Notes under the pieces: generated by a model
What the model was told of the DNA's origin: nothing
The model's database searches: none
What the model saw: only the letters and a program-made list of their open reading frames with translations
Assembly (NCBI GenBank): GCA_017630455.1
Contig: JAGBVG010000074.1
Coordinates: forward strand, 104,193-168,192
Direction of reading: 5' to 3'
DNA: 64,000 nucleotides
From: Alistipes sp.
Lineage (GTDB): Bacteria > Bacteroidota > Bacteroidia > Bacteroidales > Rikenellaceae
Shown: positions 16,143 to 25,640 of the stretch, one piece after another
How the letters are laid out: every line of letters starts with the position of its first letter
Numbering within the stretch: position 1 is the stretch's first letter
Position numbers and translations under genes: made by a program

Positions 16143-19049
16143 ATGTCGAAACGTCTCTTTTTAGTCGACGCTTATGCGTTGATATTCAAGTACTACTACG
16201 CCTTTATGGGACGCCCTATGCGTAACCGTGATGGCGTAAACACCTCTGTTGTCTTTGGCTTCACGAAGTTCCTGCGCGACATCCTTAAGCGTGAGAAGCC
16301 CGATATGCTTGGCGTTGCGTTCGATCCTCCTGGAGGCTGCTTCCGTCGTGATATTTTCGCGGAGTATAAGGCTAACCGCCCCCCAACACCCGAGGATATA
16401 AAACTCTCAGTGCCATACGTTAAGCGCCTTCTCGAGGCTATGCGTATCCCAGTTTTGGAGGTTGCGGGATATGAGGCCGATGATGTTATCGGTACGCTTG
16501 CGAAGCGTGGTGGCGAGGCGGGACATAAGGTCTTTATGGTTTCGCCCGATAAGGATTATGGGCAGCTTGTCGACGAAAATTGTGTGATATATCGCCAAAA
16601 GGGCGACAACATAGAGATCGTAGATTGCGCCGCGATAGAGGATAAGTATGGCTTTACCAACCCTGTTCTGGTGCGAGATATGTTGGCTTTGTGGGGCGAC
16701 TCGTCTGATAACATCCCTGGTGTTCCGGGCATCGGTGAGAAGGGTGCTACAAAGCTTGTCCGAGAGTGGGGCGAGGTGGAGAACATCCTTGCCAACGCCG
16801 ACAAGATTGGTGGCAAGACGGGTAAGAATATCGCCGAGTGGGGAGGTAAACTGCTGTTGGCCAAGGATTTGACCACGATTCGTCTCGATGTTCCTATAGA
16901 ACTTGATGCCGAGGCGTTGGCGCTATCGGAGCCAAACTATACGGAGCTTAAGGCGTTGTATGCCGAGTTGAACTTCTCGTCGTTCCTTCGCGATTTGGAG
17001 AATGTTGTAGTCGACGAGCCTGTGAGCGATGTACCGCAACAGGCGAAGCAGATTCAGCTGCAGGAGGTGTCGCGTGCCAAGGCCGAGGCTAAGCGCAAGG
17101 CGAAACTCGAGGGTCAGGGTGATCTCTTTGCTATGATGGGTGCGCCGGCATCTACATCTTCAACTGATTCGACCACGGCTTCTGAATCCGCAGCGGAGGA
17201 GGAGGTTTTTGTTGCAGAATCGGAGACCTTAGGTGGCACTATGCACACCATTGCCGACACGCCACACGAGTATACCATCATCGATAGTGCTGCGATGCTT
17301 CGCGAGGTGTGTACCACGATTGCCAAGTACAAAGAGTTCTGCTTCGATACCGAGACTTCGGGTCTCGATCCCCTGACCAGCGGCGTTGTGGGAGTGTCGC
17401 TCGCGGTGGAGGAGCATAAGGCGTGGTATCTGCCTTTCCACAACGCTCCTGTTGCGGAGTATGTGGAGATTATGCGCCCGATGTTTGAGAATGAGGCGAT
17501 TACGAAGATTGGTCAAAATATAAAGTTTGATATTATGGTGCTGCGTCAGCTGGGCATCGAGGTTCGTGGCCACAAGATCGATACTATGCTGCTGCACTAT
17601 CTCCTCGACGCCGAGGCTCGCCATAATATGAATTTCCTTGCGGAGCGATATCTCAACTACTCGCCCATTGCCATCGAGACCCTTATTGGCAAGGGAGCTA
17701 AGCAGTTGACGATGGATATGGTGGGTGTGGAGCGTGTTGCGGAGTATGCGGCTGAGGATGCCGATGTCACGCTGCGCCTAAAGAATATCCTCTATGCCGA
17801 GGTTGAGAAGATGGGTATGCTCGACCTCTATAACCGCATCGAGGAGCCTATGATTGATGTCTTGGCCGATATGGAACTTGCGGGTGTACGCATTGATAGT
17901 GAGGCTCTTAACAACTATGCCATTGAGCTACGTGCGTTGCTTACGCGCCTTGAGACTGAGGTGCGTGAGATGGCCGACGAGCCTGCGCTCAACATCAACT
18001 CTTCGCGCCAGTTGGGCGAGGTGCTCTTTGGTAAGTTGCGCATTAGCAACAAGCCTAAGATGACCAAGACCAAGCAGTTCTCAACCGAGGAGGAGTATCT
18101 TCAGGGCTTTGCCAAGGAGTTCCCTATCGTAGAGAAGATCTTAGAGTATCGCGGTGTAAAGAAGCTGCTCTCTACATACGTTGAGGCACTGCCTCAGCTT
18201 GTAAATAGAGTATCGGGAAAGATACATACGTCATATAATCAGGCTGTTACAGCCACAGGACGTCTATCGTCTACGAATCCTAATTTGCAGAATATCCCTA
18301 TCCGCGACCAGCTGGGTAAGCCTATCCGTGCGGCATTCGTAGCTTCCGATTCGGAGCATACGCTTGTTGCTGCCGATTACTCGCAGATTGAGCTACGTAT
18401 TATGGCGCACCTAAGTGGCGATGAGTCACTCATAGATGCCTTCCGTGGAGGCGAGGATATCCACTCTGCTACCGCTGCGCGCCTCTATGGTAAGAGTGCC
18501 GATGAGGTTAGCTCGGATGAGCGTCGCAGGGCCAAGACTGCCAACTTCGGTATTATATATGGCATCTCGGCATTCGGTCTCGCGCAGCGTCTCGATATCC
18601 CCAACCGCGAGGCTAAGGAGCTCATTGAGAGTTACTTTGCATCCTACCCTGGGGTCAAGGCATATATGGATGGTGCGATAGCGAAGGCTGCCGAGGATGG
18701 ATATGTCGAGACTATGTTTGCGCGTCGCCGCGTGCTTCACGACATCAAGTCGTCGAACCGCACCGTGCGTGGCGTGGCGGAGCGAAATGCTATCAACGCC
18801 CCTATTCAGGGCTCTGCAGCAGATATTATGAAGCTTGCAATGGCGGAGATACGCCGCCGCTTCAAGGCCGAGGGTATCCGCTCGCAGATGATTATGCAGG
18901 TGCACGACGAGGTTGTTATCGATGCCCTCAATAGCGAACTCGATACCGTGAAGCGCATCGTGAAGGAGGCTATGGAGAGTGTTGCCCAGTTGAGTGTGCC
19001 GCTCATTGCGGAGGTTAATAGTGGCGCAACTTGGTTAGAGGCGCATTAA
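16143..19049 (+). CDS. polA: DNA polymerase I
   Basis: Repair and Okazaki-fragment polymerase with all three activities. The 5' nuclease domain occupies about residues 1-290 (YEADDVIGTLAKR, GDSSDNIPGVPGIGEKGA). A linker rich in Ala/Ser/Thr/Glu follows. The 3'-5' exonuclease appears intact: Exo I FDTETSGLDP near residue 400, Exo II GQNIKFDIMVLRQL, Exo III YAAEDADVTLRL. Polymerase motifs are A (AADYSQIELRIMAHLS, about residue 745), B (RRRAKTANFGIIYG) and C (MQVHDEVVID, about 918). 968 residues is full length. It follows queD by 10 bases and ends in a bidirectional terminator. Confidence 0.97.
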   Translation: MSKRLFLVDAYALIFKYYYAFMGRPMRNRDGVNTSVVFGFTKFLRDILKREKPDMLGVAFDPPGGCFRRDIFAEYKANRPPTPEDIKLSVPYVKRLLEAMRIPVLEVAGYEADDVIGTLAKRGGEAGHKVFMVSPDKDYGQLVDENCVIYRQKGDNIEIVDCAAIEDKYGFTNPVLVRDMLALWGDSSDNIPGVPGIGEKGATKLVREWGEVENILANADKIGGKTGKNIAEWGGKLLLAKDLTTIRLDVPIELDAEALALSEPNYTELKALYAELNFSSFLRDLENVVVDEPVSDVPQQAKQIQLQEVSRAKAEAKRKAKLEGQGDLFAMMGAPASTSSTDSTTASESAAEEEVFVAESETLGGTMHTIADTPHEYTIIDSAAMLREVCTTIAKYKEFCFDTETSGLDPLTSGVVGVSLAVEEHKAWYLPFHNAPVAEYVEIMRPMFENEAITKIGQNIKFDIMVLRQLGIEVRGHKIDTMLLHYLLDAEARHNMNFLAERYLNYSPIAIETLIGKGAKQLTMDMVGVERVAEYAAEDADVTLRLKNILYAEVEKMGMLDLYNRIEEPMIDVLADMELAGVRIDSEALNNYAIELRALLTRLETEVREMADEPALNINSSRQLGEVLFGKLRISNKPKMTKTKQFSTEEEYLQGFAKEFPIVEKILEYRGVKKLLSTYVEALPQLVNRVSGKIHTSYNQAVTATGRLSSTNPNLQNIPIRDQLGKPIRAAFVASDSEHTLVAADYSQIELRIMAHLSGDESLIDAFRGGEDIHSATAARLYGKSADEVSSDERRRAKTANFGIIYGISAFGLAQRLDIPNREAKELIESYFASYPGVKAYMDGAIAKAAEDGYVETMFARRRVLHDIKSSNRTVRGVAERNAINAPIQGSAADIMKLAMAEIRRRFKAEGIRSQMIMQVHDEVVIDALNSELDTVKRIVKEAMESVAQLSVPLIAEVNSGATWLEAH

Positions 19050-19110
19050 GCAGGTTTTTCGTACTGTGTGCGCCAAAAACTAACACTTGTTATACGACTT
19101 AGTAAAAATA

Positions 19111-19142
19111 TAGGGTGTCCATAAAATTTCTTGGACACCCTA
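19111..19142. terminator. Bidirectional terminator between polA and the OMP gene
   Basis: Perfect 10-bp inverted repeat TAGGGTGTCC / GGACACCCTA flanked by AT-rich sequence, sitting between convergent genes. T-rich tracts on both sides (TCTATTTTATT on plus; TATTTTTACT on minus) suit termination in both directions. Confidence 0.75.
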
Positions 19143-19151
19143 TCTATTTTA

Positions 19152-20840
19152 TTAGAATCTCACGCCGAGCGTCACTACAGCTATGTGACGATTGGTCTTG
19201 GTGGTGAAGAGATTGCTCTGGATGTCATACTCAGGATATTCGCTATCAACGGCGTAGAAGGTCTGATATTGTGAATACTTGGTTGTGCCATACTGGTATG
19301 CCACGTCGAGATAAATATATTCGTTGAACTTGAGTCCCACACCTGCCGTTGCGTACCACTGCTCGGTAGGAAGCGGATGTGTAAAGACGGCATCCTTATA
19401 CTCATCGCGAAGTGTCGAGCCGCTCCAGATATATCCCGCGCGTAAAGAGAGGAATGGAAGGACATAGCCCTCAGCACCCACACGCACGGTGTTGCTGCCC
19501 TTGAAGCACTCCTTCATCGTATCGGTGTAGCTCAGACCATAGATAGGTGATGACTGCAGGCGGATAGACTGATACCAGCTGCGCTCGTAGTCAGCCGAGA
19601 GGATGACGCGCTTGGCAAGCGTAACTGCAACACCTGTGAGGAGTCGTGATGGAGTGCGATACTCCCAGGTATAATTTCCAGCATCCTCCCATATAGGTGT
19701 GGCAACAGGAATATCCCTAACGTAGCCATTTTTGTTGATGTCGTAATTCTCTGGATTGCTGCCCACACTCTTTGTGCCATTCCACATCTCGCCGCCATAG
19801 CGGAGTGTCATAGTGTAGAGGGTAGGGGTGTGGTATGCCACACCTATGCGCAGCCACTCCACGGGGCGTGCCGTAACACCAATCTTAAAGTTGATGCCCG
19901 TACCTGTGAGGCGTGTCCTCTGGCTGTAGTTCATATACTCGAGCTGGTATGGCATTACATCTCCCGCAGGTTCTGTGCCCGGAGCATAGCTGTAGTTCTC
20001 ACCATAGTACACCTCGCGCATATAGTTGAGGCTCTCGATGCCGAGTGTAGCACCTATATATATAAAATCCTTGATGTTCATACCCGCTGTGAGGGCATAC
20101 TCACCCAGCGAGCCTCGTGTCTCAACTGCCGAGAACTGGTCTACGGTGGCATTCTCGCCGATGCGATCTACGAACCAACCTTGATCGTCATTATTTATAA
20201 GGCCGTTCTTGTATGCAAGCACAGGACCCCAGTAGAATGGGTCGTAGCCAAAGGATAGCGATCCTGCATCCTTGCCCTCAGCAATAGGTGTTGGCATATT
20301 CTCATCAGCATTGGCGAGTGTGCAGAAGAAGTTTGCCAAGCTGTTGTTTGCGTCGTAGCCATACGATGCAAGCGAGGTGTTCTGGTTGAAGTCTGCAAGG
20401 CGGTTATAGGCAAAACCGACGTTTACGTTCGTAACAGTCCCCGAGCCTTTATAAACCGTAAAGACCGCTCCGGCGCTCGAGAGTCCGAAACGCTCGCTGT
20501 GATCCTTGAAGTTGCCAAACTTATCTGCTCCCGATGTAGGGCTCTTGGTGAACTGCATAATAGGCGATATGCTCGCATCGCTCGATACGTACATACCAAT
20601 ACCTGCGGGGTTCATTGACGCCGATACCATATCTGCTCCCAGGGCTGTGAAGGCGTTACCCATAGCCATAGAGCGCGCCGTGCCGTAGTTTCGCGATGTG
20701 AACGACATCTCGTAGAGGTCGCCCCAGCCTACGATATCATTGTTTATGGCTGTGCCGCCAAAGTCTATCTGTGCATAGCTTGTGTTGATGGTCATAAGTG
20801 CCATCGCAAGCGTCGCTGCTATAGAGTAAATTTTTCTCAT
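19152..20840 (-). CDS. FadL/OMPP1-like outer-membrane beta-barrel protein
   Basis: A probable outer-membrane channel of the OmpP1/FadL/TodX type (often called hemin receptor in Bacteroidota), which would admit hydrophobic compounds. The ATG at 20840 gives a signal peptide (MRKIYSIAATLAMALMTINT then SYAQ). The mature N-terminus has SRNYGTARSMAMGNAFTALG and SASMNPAGIGMY, the conserved hatch-region signature of this family. The rest is aromatic-rich alternating beta strands, ending in HIAVVTLGVRF with a terminal Phe typical of barrel insertion. Length is 562 residues. It lies 82 bases downstream of the low-complexity lipoprotein gene. Confidence 0.85.
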   Translation of the reverse strand: MRKIYSIAATLAMALMTINTSYAQIDFGGTAINNDIVGWGDLYEMSFTSRNYGTARSMAMGNAFTALGADMVSASMNPAGIGMYVSSDASISPIMQFTKSPTSGADKFGNFKDHSERFGLSSAGAVFTVYKGSGTVTNVNVGFAYNRLADFNQNTSLASYGYDANNSLANFFCTLANADENMPTPIAEGKDAGSLSFGYDPFYWGPVLAYKNGLINNDDQGWFVDRIGENATVDQFSAVETRGSLGEYALTAGMNIKDFIYIGATLGIESLNYMREVYYGENYSYAPGTEPAGDVMPYQLEYMNYSQRTRLTGTGINFKIGVTARPVEWLRIGVAYHTPTLYTMTLRYGGEMWNGTKSVGSNPENYDINKNGYVRDIPVATPIWEDAGNYTWEYRTPSRLLTGVAVTLAKRVILSADYERSWYQSIRLQSSPIYGLSYTDTMKECFKGSNTVRVGAEGYVLPFLSLRAGYIWSGSTLRDEYKDAVFTHPLPTEQWYATAGVGLKFNEYIYLDVAYQYGTTKYSQYQTFYAVDSEYPEYDIQSNLFTTKTNRHIAVVTLGVRF

Positions 20841-20922
20841 AGTGTTGTAGTTTATATGTTTATAACATAGGGAGTGGAGCATAGTTACCACGAGGTAATT
20901 ATCTCCCACCCCCTAATCTTTG

Positions 20923-22047
20923 CTATCGGCGTGATGATGTTCCGCCTCCGGTGCGGCCACCGCTTAAGCCGCCACCGCCACCTCTTACGCCGCTGCTGCT
21001 GCCTCCTCTGAAGCTACTGCCGGTGTTGTAGTTGTTGCCGCGTGTTGTCGACTGGCGGAAGTTGCTGTTGCTACGCTCGTGGCTCTGCTGCTGCGAAGGT
21101 CTCACAGTGGCGTTGCCGTGGTTCGCATTGTTGCTGTTATATCCTCGGTTTGTCACCGTTGTTCTACTCTTCGAGTTGTTGATACCCGTAGAGACTGCTC
21201 CTCTGCCCGAGCCGCTGCCACCATTCATATTGTGTGTGCCACCTCCGTAGTTCTTGTTCGATGTCGGAGAGGTGTAGCGCGATGCTGAGTGTCGACGGTC
21301 GCCATTCATATTTGGGCGATTTCCTGAGCCTCCAGGGTGTATGCTTGGGCCGTGACCAGGGTGTGGCGGACGTGGAGGGTAGATAGGGTGTGGATAGTAT
21401 CCCGGGTATCCTGGGTAATATGGGTAGAGACCTGGATAGAAGCCCGGACCCCAGAAGAATGGGTTGTAGCATATATTCCAGTTCCAGTCATACCACGAGT
21501 AGTGAGGATATCCCCACCAGGTGTGGAAGAATGGGTCTACGTAGATGTTCCAGCCATACATCCACGGCGATGAGTAGATGCCGTATGTCACGTTTGTTGC
21601 GCCCCACGCACCAAACATCGAGGTGATATACTTAGGCTCAACCCACACCTGATCGCCCGAAACCATAATGTTGTAGTATGCTGGGTCGTATACCGTGGCA
21701 TAGCGCATAGCATCCATAGTCTCGTAGCTGTAGTAGCTCGATGGGAGTTTGTAAGTAGGCGAGTTGAAGCCCTGAAGGCGGCGCGCGTAGGCACTTTGGT
21801 AGTCGTCTGCTACAATCGAGCTATACGATGACGATGCTTCGGAGTCGCTGTTGTAGTATGCCGAGCGATCCAGCTTTACGGGCTCTGTACGTCTCTGCAT
21901 CCTTGCTTGCTCAGCAGCTTGAATCTCCGCGCGGTTATCGTTGCGATAGAGGTCGTTGGAGCCAAATGATGTGTTCATCATCGCGGTGCAGCCTCCCAAG
22001 TGCAGGGCGATGATGGCAAGAGCAATCGTATGAAGTAGATGTCTCAT
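20923..22047 (-). CDS. Low-complexity lipoprotein of unknown function
   Basis: An exported lipoprotein with lipobox L-G-G-C about 20 residues after the ATG at 22047. Three zones can be seen: residues 20-130 polar with Ser/Tyr; about 130-240 very rich in Trp, Tyr and Pro (WMYGWNIYVDPFFHTWWGYP, then repeated YPGYP); and the last 140 residues dominated by Gly, Ser, Asn and Arg with RGG and SGG clusters and a GGGTSSRR end. No enzyme motif. Similar Bacteroidales proteins are annotated only as hypothetical or vitellogenin-like. A surface or matrix role is a guess from composition. The FadL-like gene follows on the same strand. Confidence 0.8.
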   Translation of the reverse strand: MRHLLHTIALAIIALHLGGCTAMMNTSFGSNDLYRNDNRAEIQAAEQARMQRRTEPVKLDRSAYYNSDSEASSSYSSIVADDYQSAYARRLQGFNSPTYKLPSSYYSYETMDAMRYATVYDPAYYNIMVSGDQVWVEPKYITSMFGAWGATNVTYGIYSSPWMYGWNIYVDPFFHTWWGYPHYSWYDWNWNICYNPFFWGPGFYPGLYPYYPGYPGYYPHPIYPPRPPHPGHGPSIHPGGSGNRPNMNGDRRHSASRYTSPTSNKNYGGGTHNMNGGSGSGRGAVSTGINNSKSRTTVTNRGYNSNNANHGNATVRPSQQQSHERSNSNFRQSTTRGNNYNTGSSFRGGSSSGVRGGGGGLSGGRTGGGTSSRR

Positions 22048-22090
22048 AGTGTTAGTCATACATTTGTTATATCGCTATAGCGATGTTGTG

Positions 22091-22098
22091 CAAATATA
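22091..22098 (-). promoter_or_regulatory. Candidate -7 element for the low-complexity lipoprotein
   Basis: Minus-strand TATATTTG, 43 bases before the ATG at 22047, matching TAnnTTTG. The downstream FadL-like gene may share this transcript. Confidence 0.5.
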
Positions 22099-22182
22099 GT
22101 GTTTTTTTTAATAATCTTAGCAATAAAAGTTTTGATTATGGCAAAATTCAGGGTGAATAGTATATTTTCATCGGTGAAACGA

Positions 22183-22779
22183 CTACTTCACCTCGCGGCG
22201 ATTCATCAGTGCGTGGGTGATGGTAAGCTCATCGACATACTCCAACTCATCTCCAAAGCCTATGCCACGTGCGATGGTCGTAACCTTCACATCGGGAAAT
22301 GCCTTGAGGCGGTTGAGGAGGTAGAAGAGTGTCGTCTCGCCCTCCACAGATGTCGATATTGCTATGATCACCTCCTTTACCGAGCCCGTGAGGAGCTTAT
22401 CCGAGAGGAGGTCTATCTTCAAATCCGAAGGACCTATGCCCATCATCGGAGATATAACACCGCCGAGGACGTGATACATACCGCGATACTGCCCTGTGTT
22501 TTCGATTGACATCAGATCCTGCACCTGCTCGACGATACATATCGTGGAGTGGTCGCGCGAGTGGTCGCTACATATGGGACACAAGTCATTGTCCGATAGG
22601 TTGTTGCAGCTGTGGCAGTAGCGTATGTCGTGGCGGAAACTGGCGATGCTCTTCGATAGTGAGTCCACCGTATCTGGCTCCATCTTCAGGATGTGCATCG
22701 CAAGACGCAATGCCGTACGACGACCGATGCCCGGCAGTCGCTGCAACTCACTGCATACGTTATCAAGAAGTTTCGACAT
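22183..22779 (-). CDS. recR: Recombination mediator protein RecR
   Basis: RecR works with RecO (and RecF) to load RecA at gaps. The 198-residue protein shows the helix-hairpin-helix LQRLPGIGRRTALRLAMHIL, a four-cysteine zinc finger (CHSCNNLSDNDLCPIC), the Toprim segment ICIVEQVQDLMSIENTGQY with GGVISPMMGIGPSDL, and the C-terminal Walker B-like region. Complete and of normal length. It is upstream of the lipoprotein gene on the same strand, though a promoter lies between them. Confidence 0.97.
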   Translation of the reverse strand: MSKLLDNVCSELQRLPGIGRRTALRLAMHILKMEPDTVDSLSKSIASFRHDIRYCHSCNNLSDNDLCPICSDHSRDHSTICIVEQVQDLMSIENTGQYRGMYHVLGGVISPMMGIGPSDLKIDLLSDKLLTGSVKEVIIAISTSVEGETTLFYLLNRLKAFPDVKVTTIARGIGFGDELEYVDELTITHALMNRREVK

Positions 22780-22798
22780 AAATCAATTTTCATCCTCT

Positions 22799-22889
22799 GT
22801 CATTCTGAGTGAAACGAAGGATCTCTCAGTTAGCATCGAGGTCACACAACCTACACTCCGAGAGATTCTTCACTGCGTTCAGAATGACA
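22799..22889. repeat. REP-like intergenic inverted repeat
   Basis: A long imperfect palindrome: TGTCATTCTGAGTGAAACGA at the left and its near-complement ending CAGAATGACA at the right, with GATCTCTC and GAGAGATTC in the inner arms. This TGTCATTCTGAG...CAGAATGACA type is a widespread intergenic palindromic element in many bacteria. It lies between recR (upstream) and batE (ending at 22915) and may also act as a transcription terminator for batE. Confidence 0.7.
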
Positions 22890-22914
22890 AAAACATTATT
22901 CCATACCCTTCACC

Positions 22915-23742
22915 TTATATCACCTCGATGGATGTGTTGCGAATCCAACCCATCTCGCCATCCGCAAAGATAATCTCTGTCCAGTCGCCGTGGCTGCGTG
23001 AGATACGTAGCGTAACGCCCTGCGATGGCTGGCGGACGATCTTCGAGGCACTGTCGGGCGATGCGTGTACGGGCGTTGTGTCGTTGCACACCACCACGGC
23101 GCGGTTGTCACTCTCGAGGGTGTTGCGGCTCGATATGGCGAGAGTTGTAGTGATTACATAGCCGAAAATCAGCACTATAGCCACAAAGAAGCCTATCTTT
23201 CGAAGCAGGATGTTTGCCGAGAGCAGGTAGAACATAGCAAGGATAAGCGTCGAGGCCAACATTGCTAATGAGGTTACGCACCAGCCGTTGGATGTCGTTG
23301 CGGAGCGCAGACCCTGCCACAGTGCGGCTATGAAGCTCTGCGGAATGCTCTGAGTGTCGTTCGTATGGTCTACCGCCAACTCGAGGTTGTAGCGTGCATC
23401 GGCCATCGAGGGCTCCAGTTTCAGTGCACGGTGGTAGTTGAGGATAGCCTTGCCCAACTCGCCACGGGCAAAGGCTCGTGGTGTGGTGTCGTCACTCTGT
23501 CCCAATTTGAAGTAGGCATTTGCGAGGTTGTAGTATACCTCTGCCGAGGCCTCGCCCACAGCCACAATCTGCTCAAAAGCCTCCACAGCCTTGTCATACT
23601 CGCGATTCTCATAGGCTGTGATACCCTCGTTCCAGCGTGCTGCAGCGGTGGTTGTGGCATCTGCGGCAATGGCTGCGGCGGGTGTCACGATAGCCATCAC
23701 AGCGGCCATAACGATCATTATATAATTATATGTTGCTCTCAT
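22915..23742 (-). CDS. batE: BatE-like TPR/SH3 membrane protein
   Basis: Resembles BatE of the Bacteroides aerotolerance (Bat) group. It has an N-terminal signal or anchor, two or three tetratricopeptide repeats (residues about 35-140, with ENREYDKAVEAFEQIVAVGE and EVYYNLANAYFKLGQ), two transmembrane helices (roughly 160-210) and a bacterial SH3-like domain at the C-terminus (VHASPDSASKIVRQPSQGVT to MGWIRNTSIEVI). A GTG at 23748 overlaps the batD stop by one base and could be the start; the ATG at 23742 is equally plausible. Coupling to batD is clear. Role in envelope stress or aerotolerance is from family knowledge. Confidence 0.85.
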   Translation of the reverse strand: MRATYNYIMIVMAAVMAIVTPAAAIAADATTTAAARWNEGITAYENREYDKAVEAFEQIVAVGEASAEVYYNLANAYFKLGQSDDTTPRAFARGELGKAILNYHRALKLEPSMADARYNLELAVDHTNDTQSIPQSFIAALWQGLRSATTSNGWCVTSLAMLASTLILAMFYLLSANILLRKIGFFVAIVLIFGYVITTTLAISSRNTLESDNRAVVVCNDTTPVHASPDSASKIVRQPSQGVTLRISRSHGDWTEIIFADGEMGWIRNTSIEVI

Positions 23743-23747
23743 CTTCA

Positions 23748-25565
23748 CTAACGTTTTATAGCTTCTTCGATTTTCGACATAATCTCCAATGCGCGTGTGT
23801 AGGCCTCGCTCATCTCACCCTCCGACGATGGGGAGTACTGAGCCTCCTCCGAGCGGGAGATGATCTCGCAGAACTCCTCGGCAGTGGATGTCGAGACACC
23901 GCGGCGATAGAGCTCCTCGCGGATACGCTCCTTGGTGAGGTTCGATACCGGGATGTTGAACTTATCGCTTATATATCCCCACAACGCCCTGAGAAGCTCC
24001 TCGTAGAATGCGTGGCGGTTATTCTGGTTCATATAGCTCTCTGCGGCGCGGAGACGCTGTATAGCCACCTTATCGGCGCGCTTCATACGTCGTGCCACGA
24101 TGTTGCGGTTGTCGCGGATGCGCTTGTTAAGCACCACGTATGCAACGACGAATATCGCTACCATCGCCACCACGATAAGCCAGTAGAGAGGTGTGAGAAC
24201 GAAGGTCGAAGTTGCTTTGCGAGGCATATCGCCGAGGTGTATGAAGCGTATGTCGCGGTCGAGCTGTCGCATTGTCGAACCGTAGTTATGCAGACGCTCC
24301 ACGCTCTGCACCTGTGACGATGTGCCGTCGTCGAGGACGGTTATCGTAAATGGCTCTGTAGCAAGGGTGTTGTACTCGCCTGTTGTGGGGTCGAAGTAGC
24401 TGAATCGTAGCGGATCGATGTTAAATACACCTGCGGAGCGTGCCACAAATGGGAAGGTGTAGGTGATGCTGCCCGAGGTATCTGTGGCCGTAGCCTTGAT
24501 GTTATCCACGATCTTTGTGTCATAAAGCTCGAAAGACTCGGGGAGCGATATCTTGGGCGCGGTTATAAACTTCAGGTTGCCGCTTCCCGAAATTGTCACC
24601 TCTATCTGGTCGGCAGAGTTGCTCATAATCTCCTCAGCTGGCATCTTGCTCGATAGTCGGAAGCTACCCACTGCGCCATTGAACGACGAGGGTGCGCCGC
24701 CAGGGAAATCCTTGACGTGCACAACAACAGGCTCGCTCTTGAGCTGTCGTGGCACGCGATATACCTGACCACCGCCAAAGAATGGGTCGAAGCTTCTGTT
24801 GTCCTGTATCACCACCCTTGCGCGTGCTGTAAGCGTTGCCGAGGGGATGGTGATGTTGCCCGCCTGCTGTGGCGAGAGCAGAAACTCCGAGAGTTTGTAG
24901 GTCTCGTAGATACGTCCGTTATACTCCTCTCGCGAAGGGGTGTTGTCGAACGAAAGCTCCTGAGACCAGAAACCATCAAATGCTGGGAGGTTGAAGTCCT
25001 CGAGGTTGTCGATGTTTGCGCGTGTATATAGTATCAGCGAGGCGCGTAGCGACTCACCCTTATAAAGTTCTGTGTCTGAGACCTTAAGTCGTAGCAGGAT
25101 GTCATCCTTGCCGATGTGCGACTCAGGGTTTTTGTTGCGGCTCGTGCCGTTGTTTCGCTCGGCTGCGCTGCTCTTCTCGGCAATAACCTCTATAGGCAGA
25201 GGCTTGGTGCTATATCTTTTGCCGTCGACCTTTATGGATGCTGCACCTATGGTATACTTACCAACCTCCGAGGGCATAAGAACATAGGTGTAGGTGCAGC
25301 TATAGCTTGTCGACTGCTTGCCATTGATGAATTGTATTGAGTGTCCTGTGGATACCGAAGGGCCGGCGATGACATCGAAGCCCTCGAAAGCGGGTGCTTC
25401 GAGAGAGTTAGAGTCTGGCTCGGCATCGATGGTAAACTCTACACGAAAGGGCTGCCCCATAGCCGTAAGGGCTGGAGCCTCCGCAGTAAATGACACCTGT
25501 GCCCACGCTGGTAGCGCTGTGACAAGCATCACCAAAACAAGAGATAGTTTTATTAGTCGTTTCAT
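23748..25565 (-). CDS. batD: BatD-like protein
   Basis: BatD family (oxygen-tolerance protein) with a cleavable signal peptide (MKRLIKLSLVLVMLVTALPA), a periplasmic region of beta-sandwich repeats containing the typical RVEFTIDAEPDSNSLEAPAF and RLKVSDTELYKGESLRASL segments, one transmembrane helix near residue 460 (YWLIVVAMVAIFVVAYVVL), and a cytoplasmic helical domain ending in EEAQYSPSSEGEM. The frame also opens at a TTG 15 bases upstream; the ATG at 25565 fits the signal peptide. batE follows directly. batA, batB and batC are not adjacent, and moxR is 23 kb away. Confidence 0.9.
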   Translation of the reverse strand: MKRLIKLSLVLVMLVTALPAWAQVSFTAEAPALTAMGQPFRVEFTIDAEPDSNSLEAPAFEGFDVIAGPSVSTGHSIQFINGKQSTSYSCTYTYVLMPSEVGKYTIGAASIKVDGKRYSTKPLPIEVIAEKSSAAERNNGTSRNKNPESHIGKDDILLRLKVSDTELYKGESLRASLILYTRANIDNLEDFNLPAFDGFWSQELSFDNTPSREEYNGRIYETYKLSEFLLSPQQAGNITIPSATLTARARVVIQDNRSFDPFFGGGQVYRVPRQLKSEPVVVHVKDFPGGAPSSFNGAVGSFRLSSKMPAEEIMSNSADQIEVTISGSGNLKFITAPKISLPESFELYDTKIVDNIKATATDTSGSITYTFPFVARSAGVFNIDPLRFSYFDPTTGEYNTLATEPFTITVLDDGTSSQVQSVERLHNYGSTMRQLDRDIRFIHLGDMPRKATSTFVLTPLYWLIVVAMVAIFVVAYVVLNKRIRDNRNIVARRMKRADKVAIQRLRAAESYMNQNNRHAFYEELLRALWGYISDKFNIPVSNLTKERIREELYRRGVSTSTAEEFCEIISRSEEAQYSPSSEGEMSEAYTRALEIMSKIEEAIKR

Positions 25566-25640
25566 CTTGTGGTTGTTCAACTATTTCCGATGCTTCTATA
25601 ACGCCTCGGAGAGCGTTTTTATTGTGATAATAAAACGCGG

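Noticed and set aside
22799-22889. Small RNA gene in the palindrome
   Set aside because: No promoter element nearby; the TGTCATTCTGAG ends identify a dispersed repeat instead.
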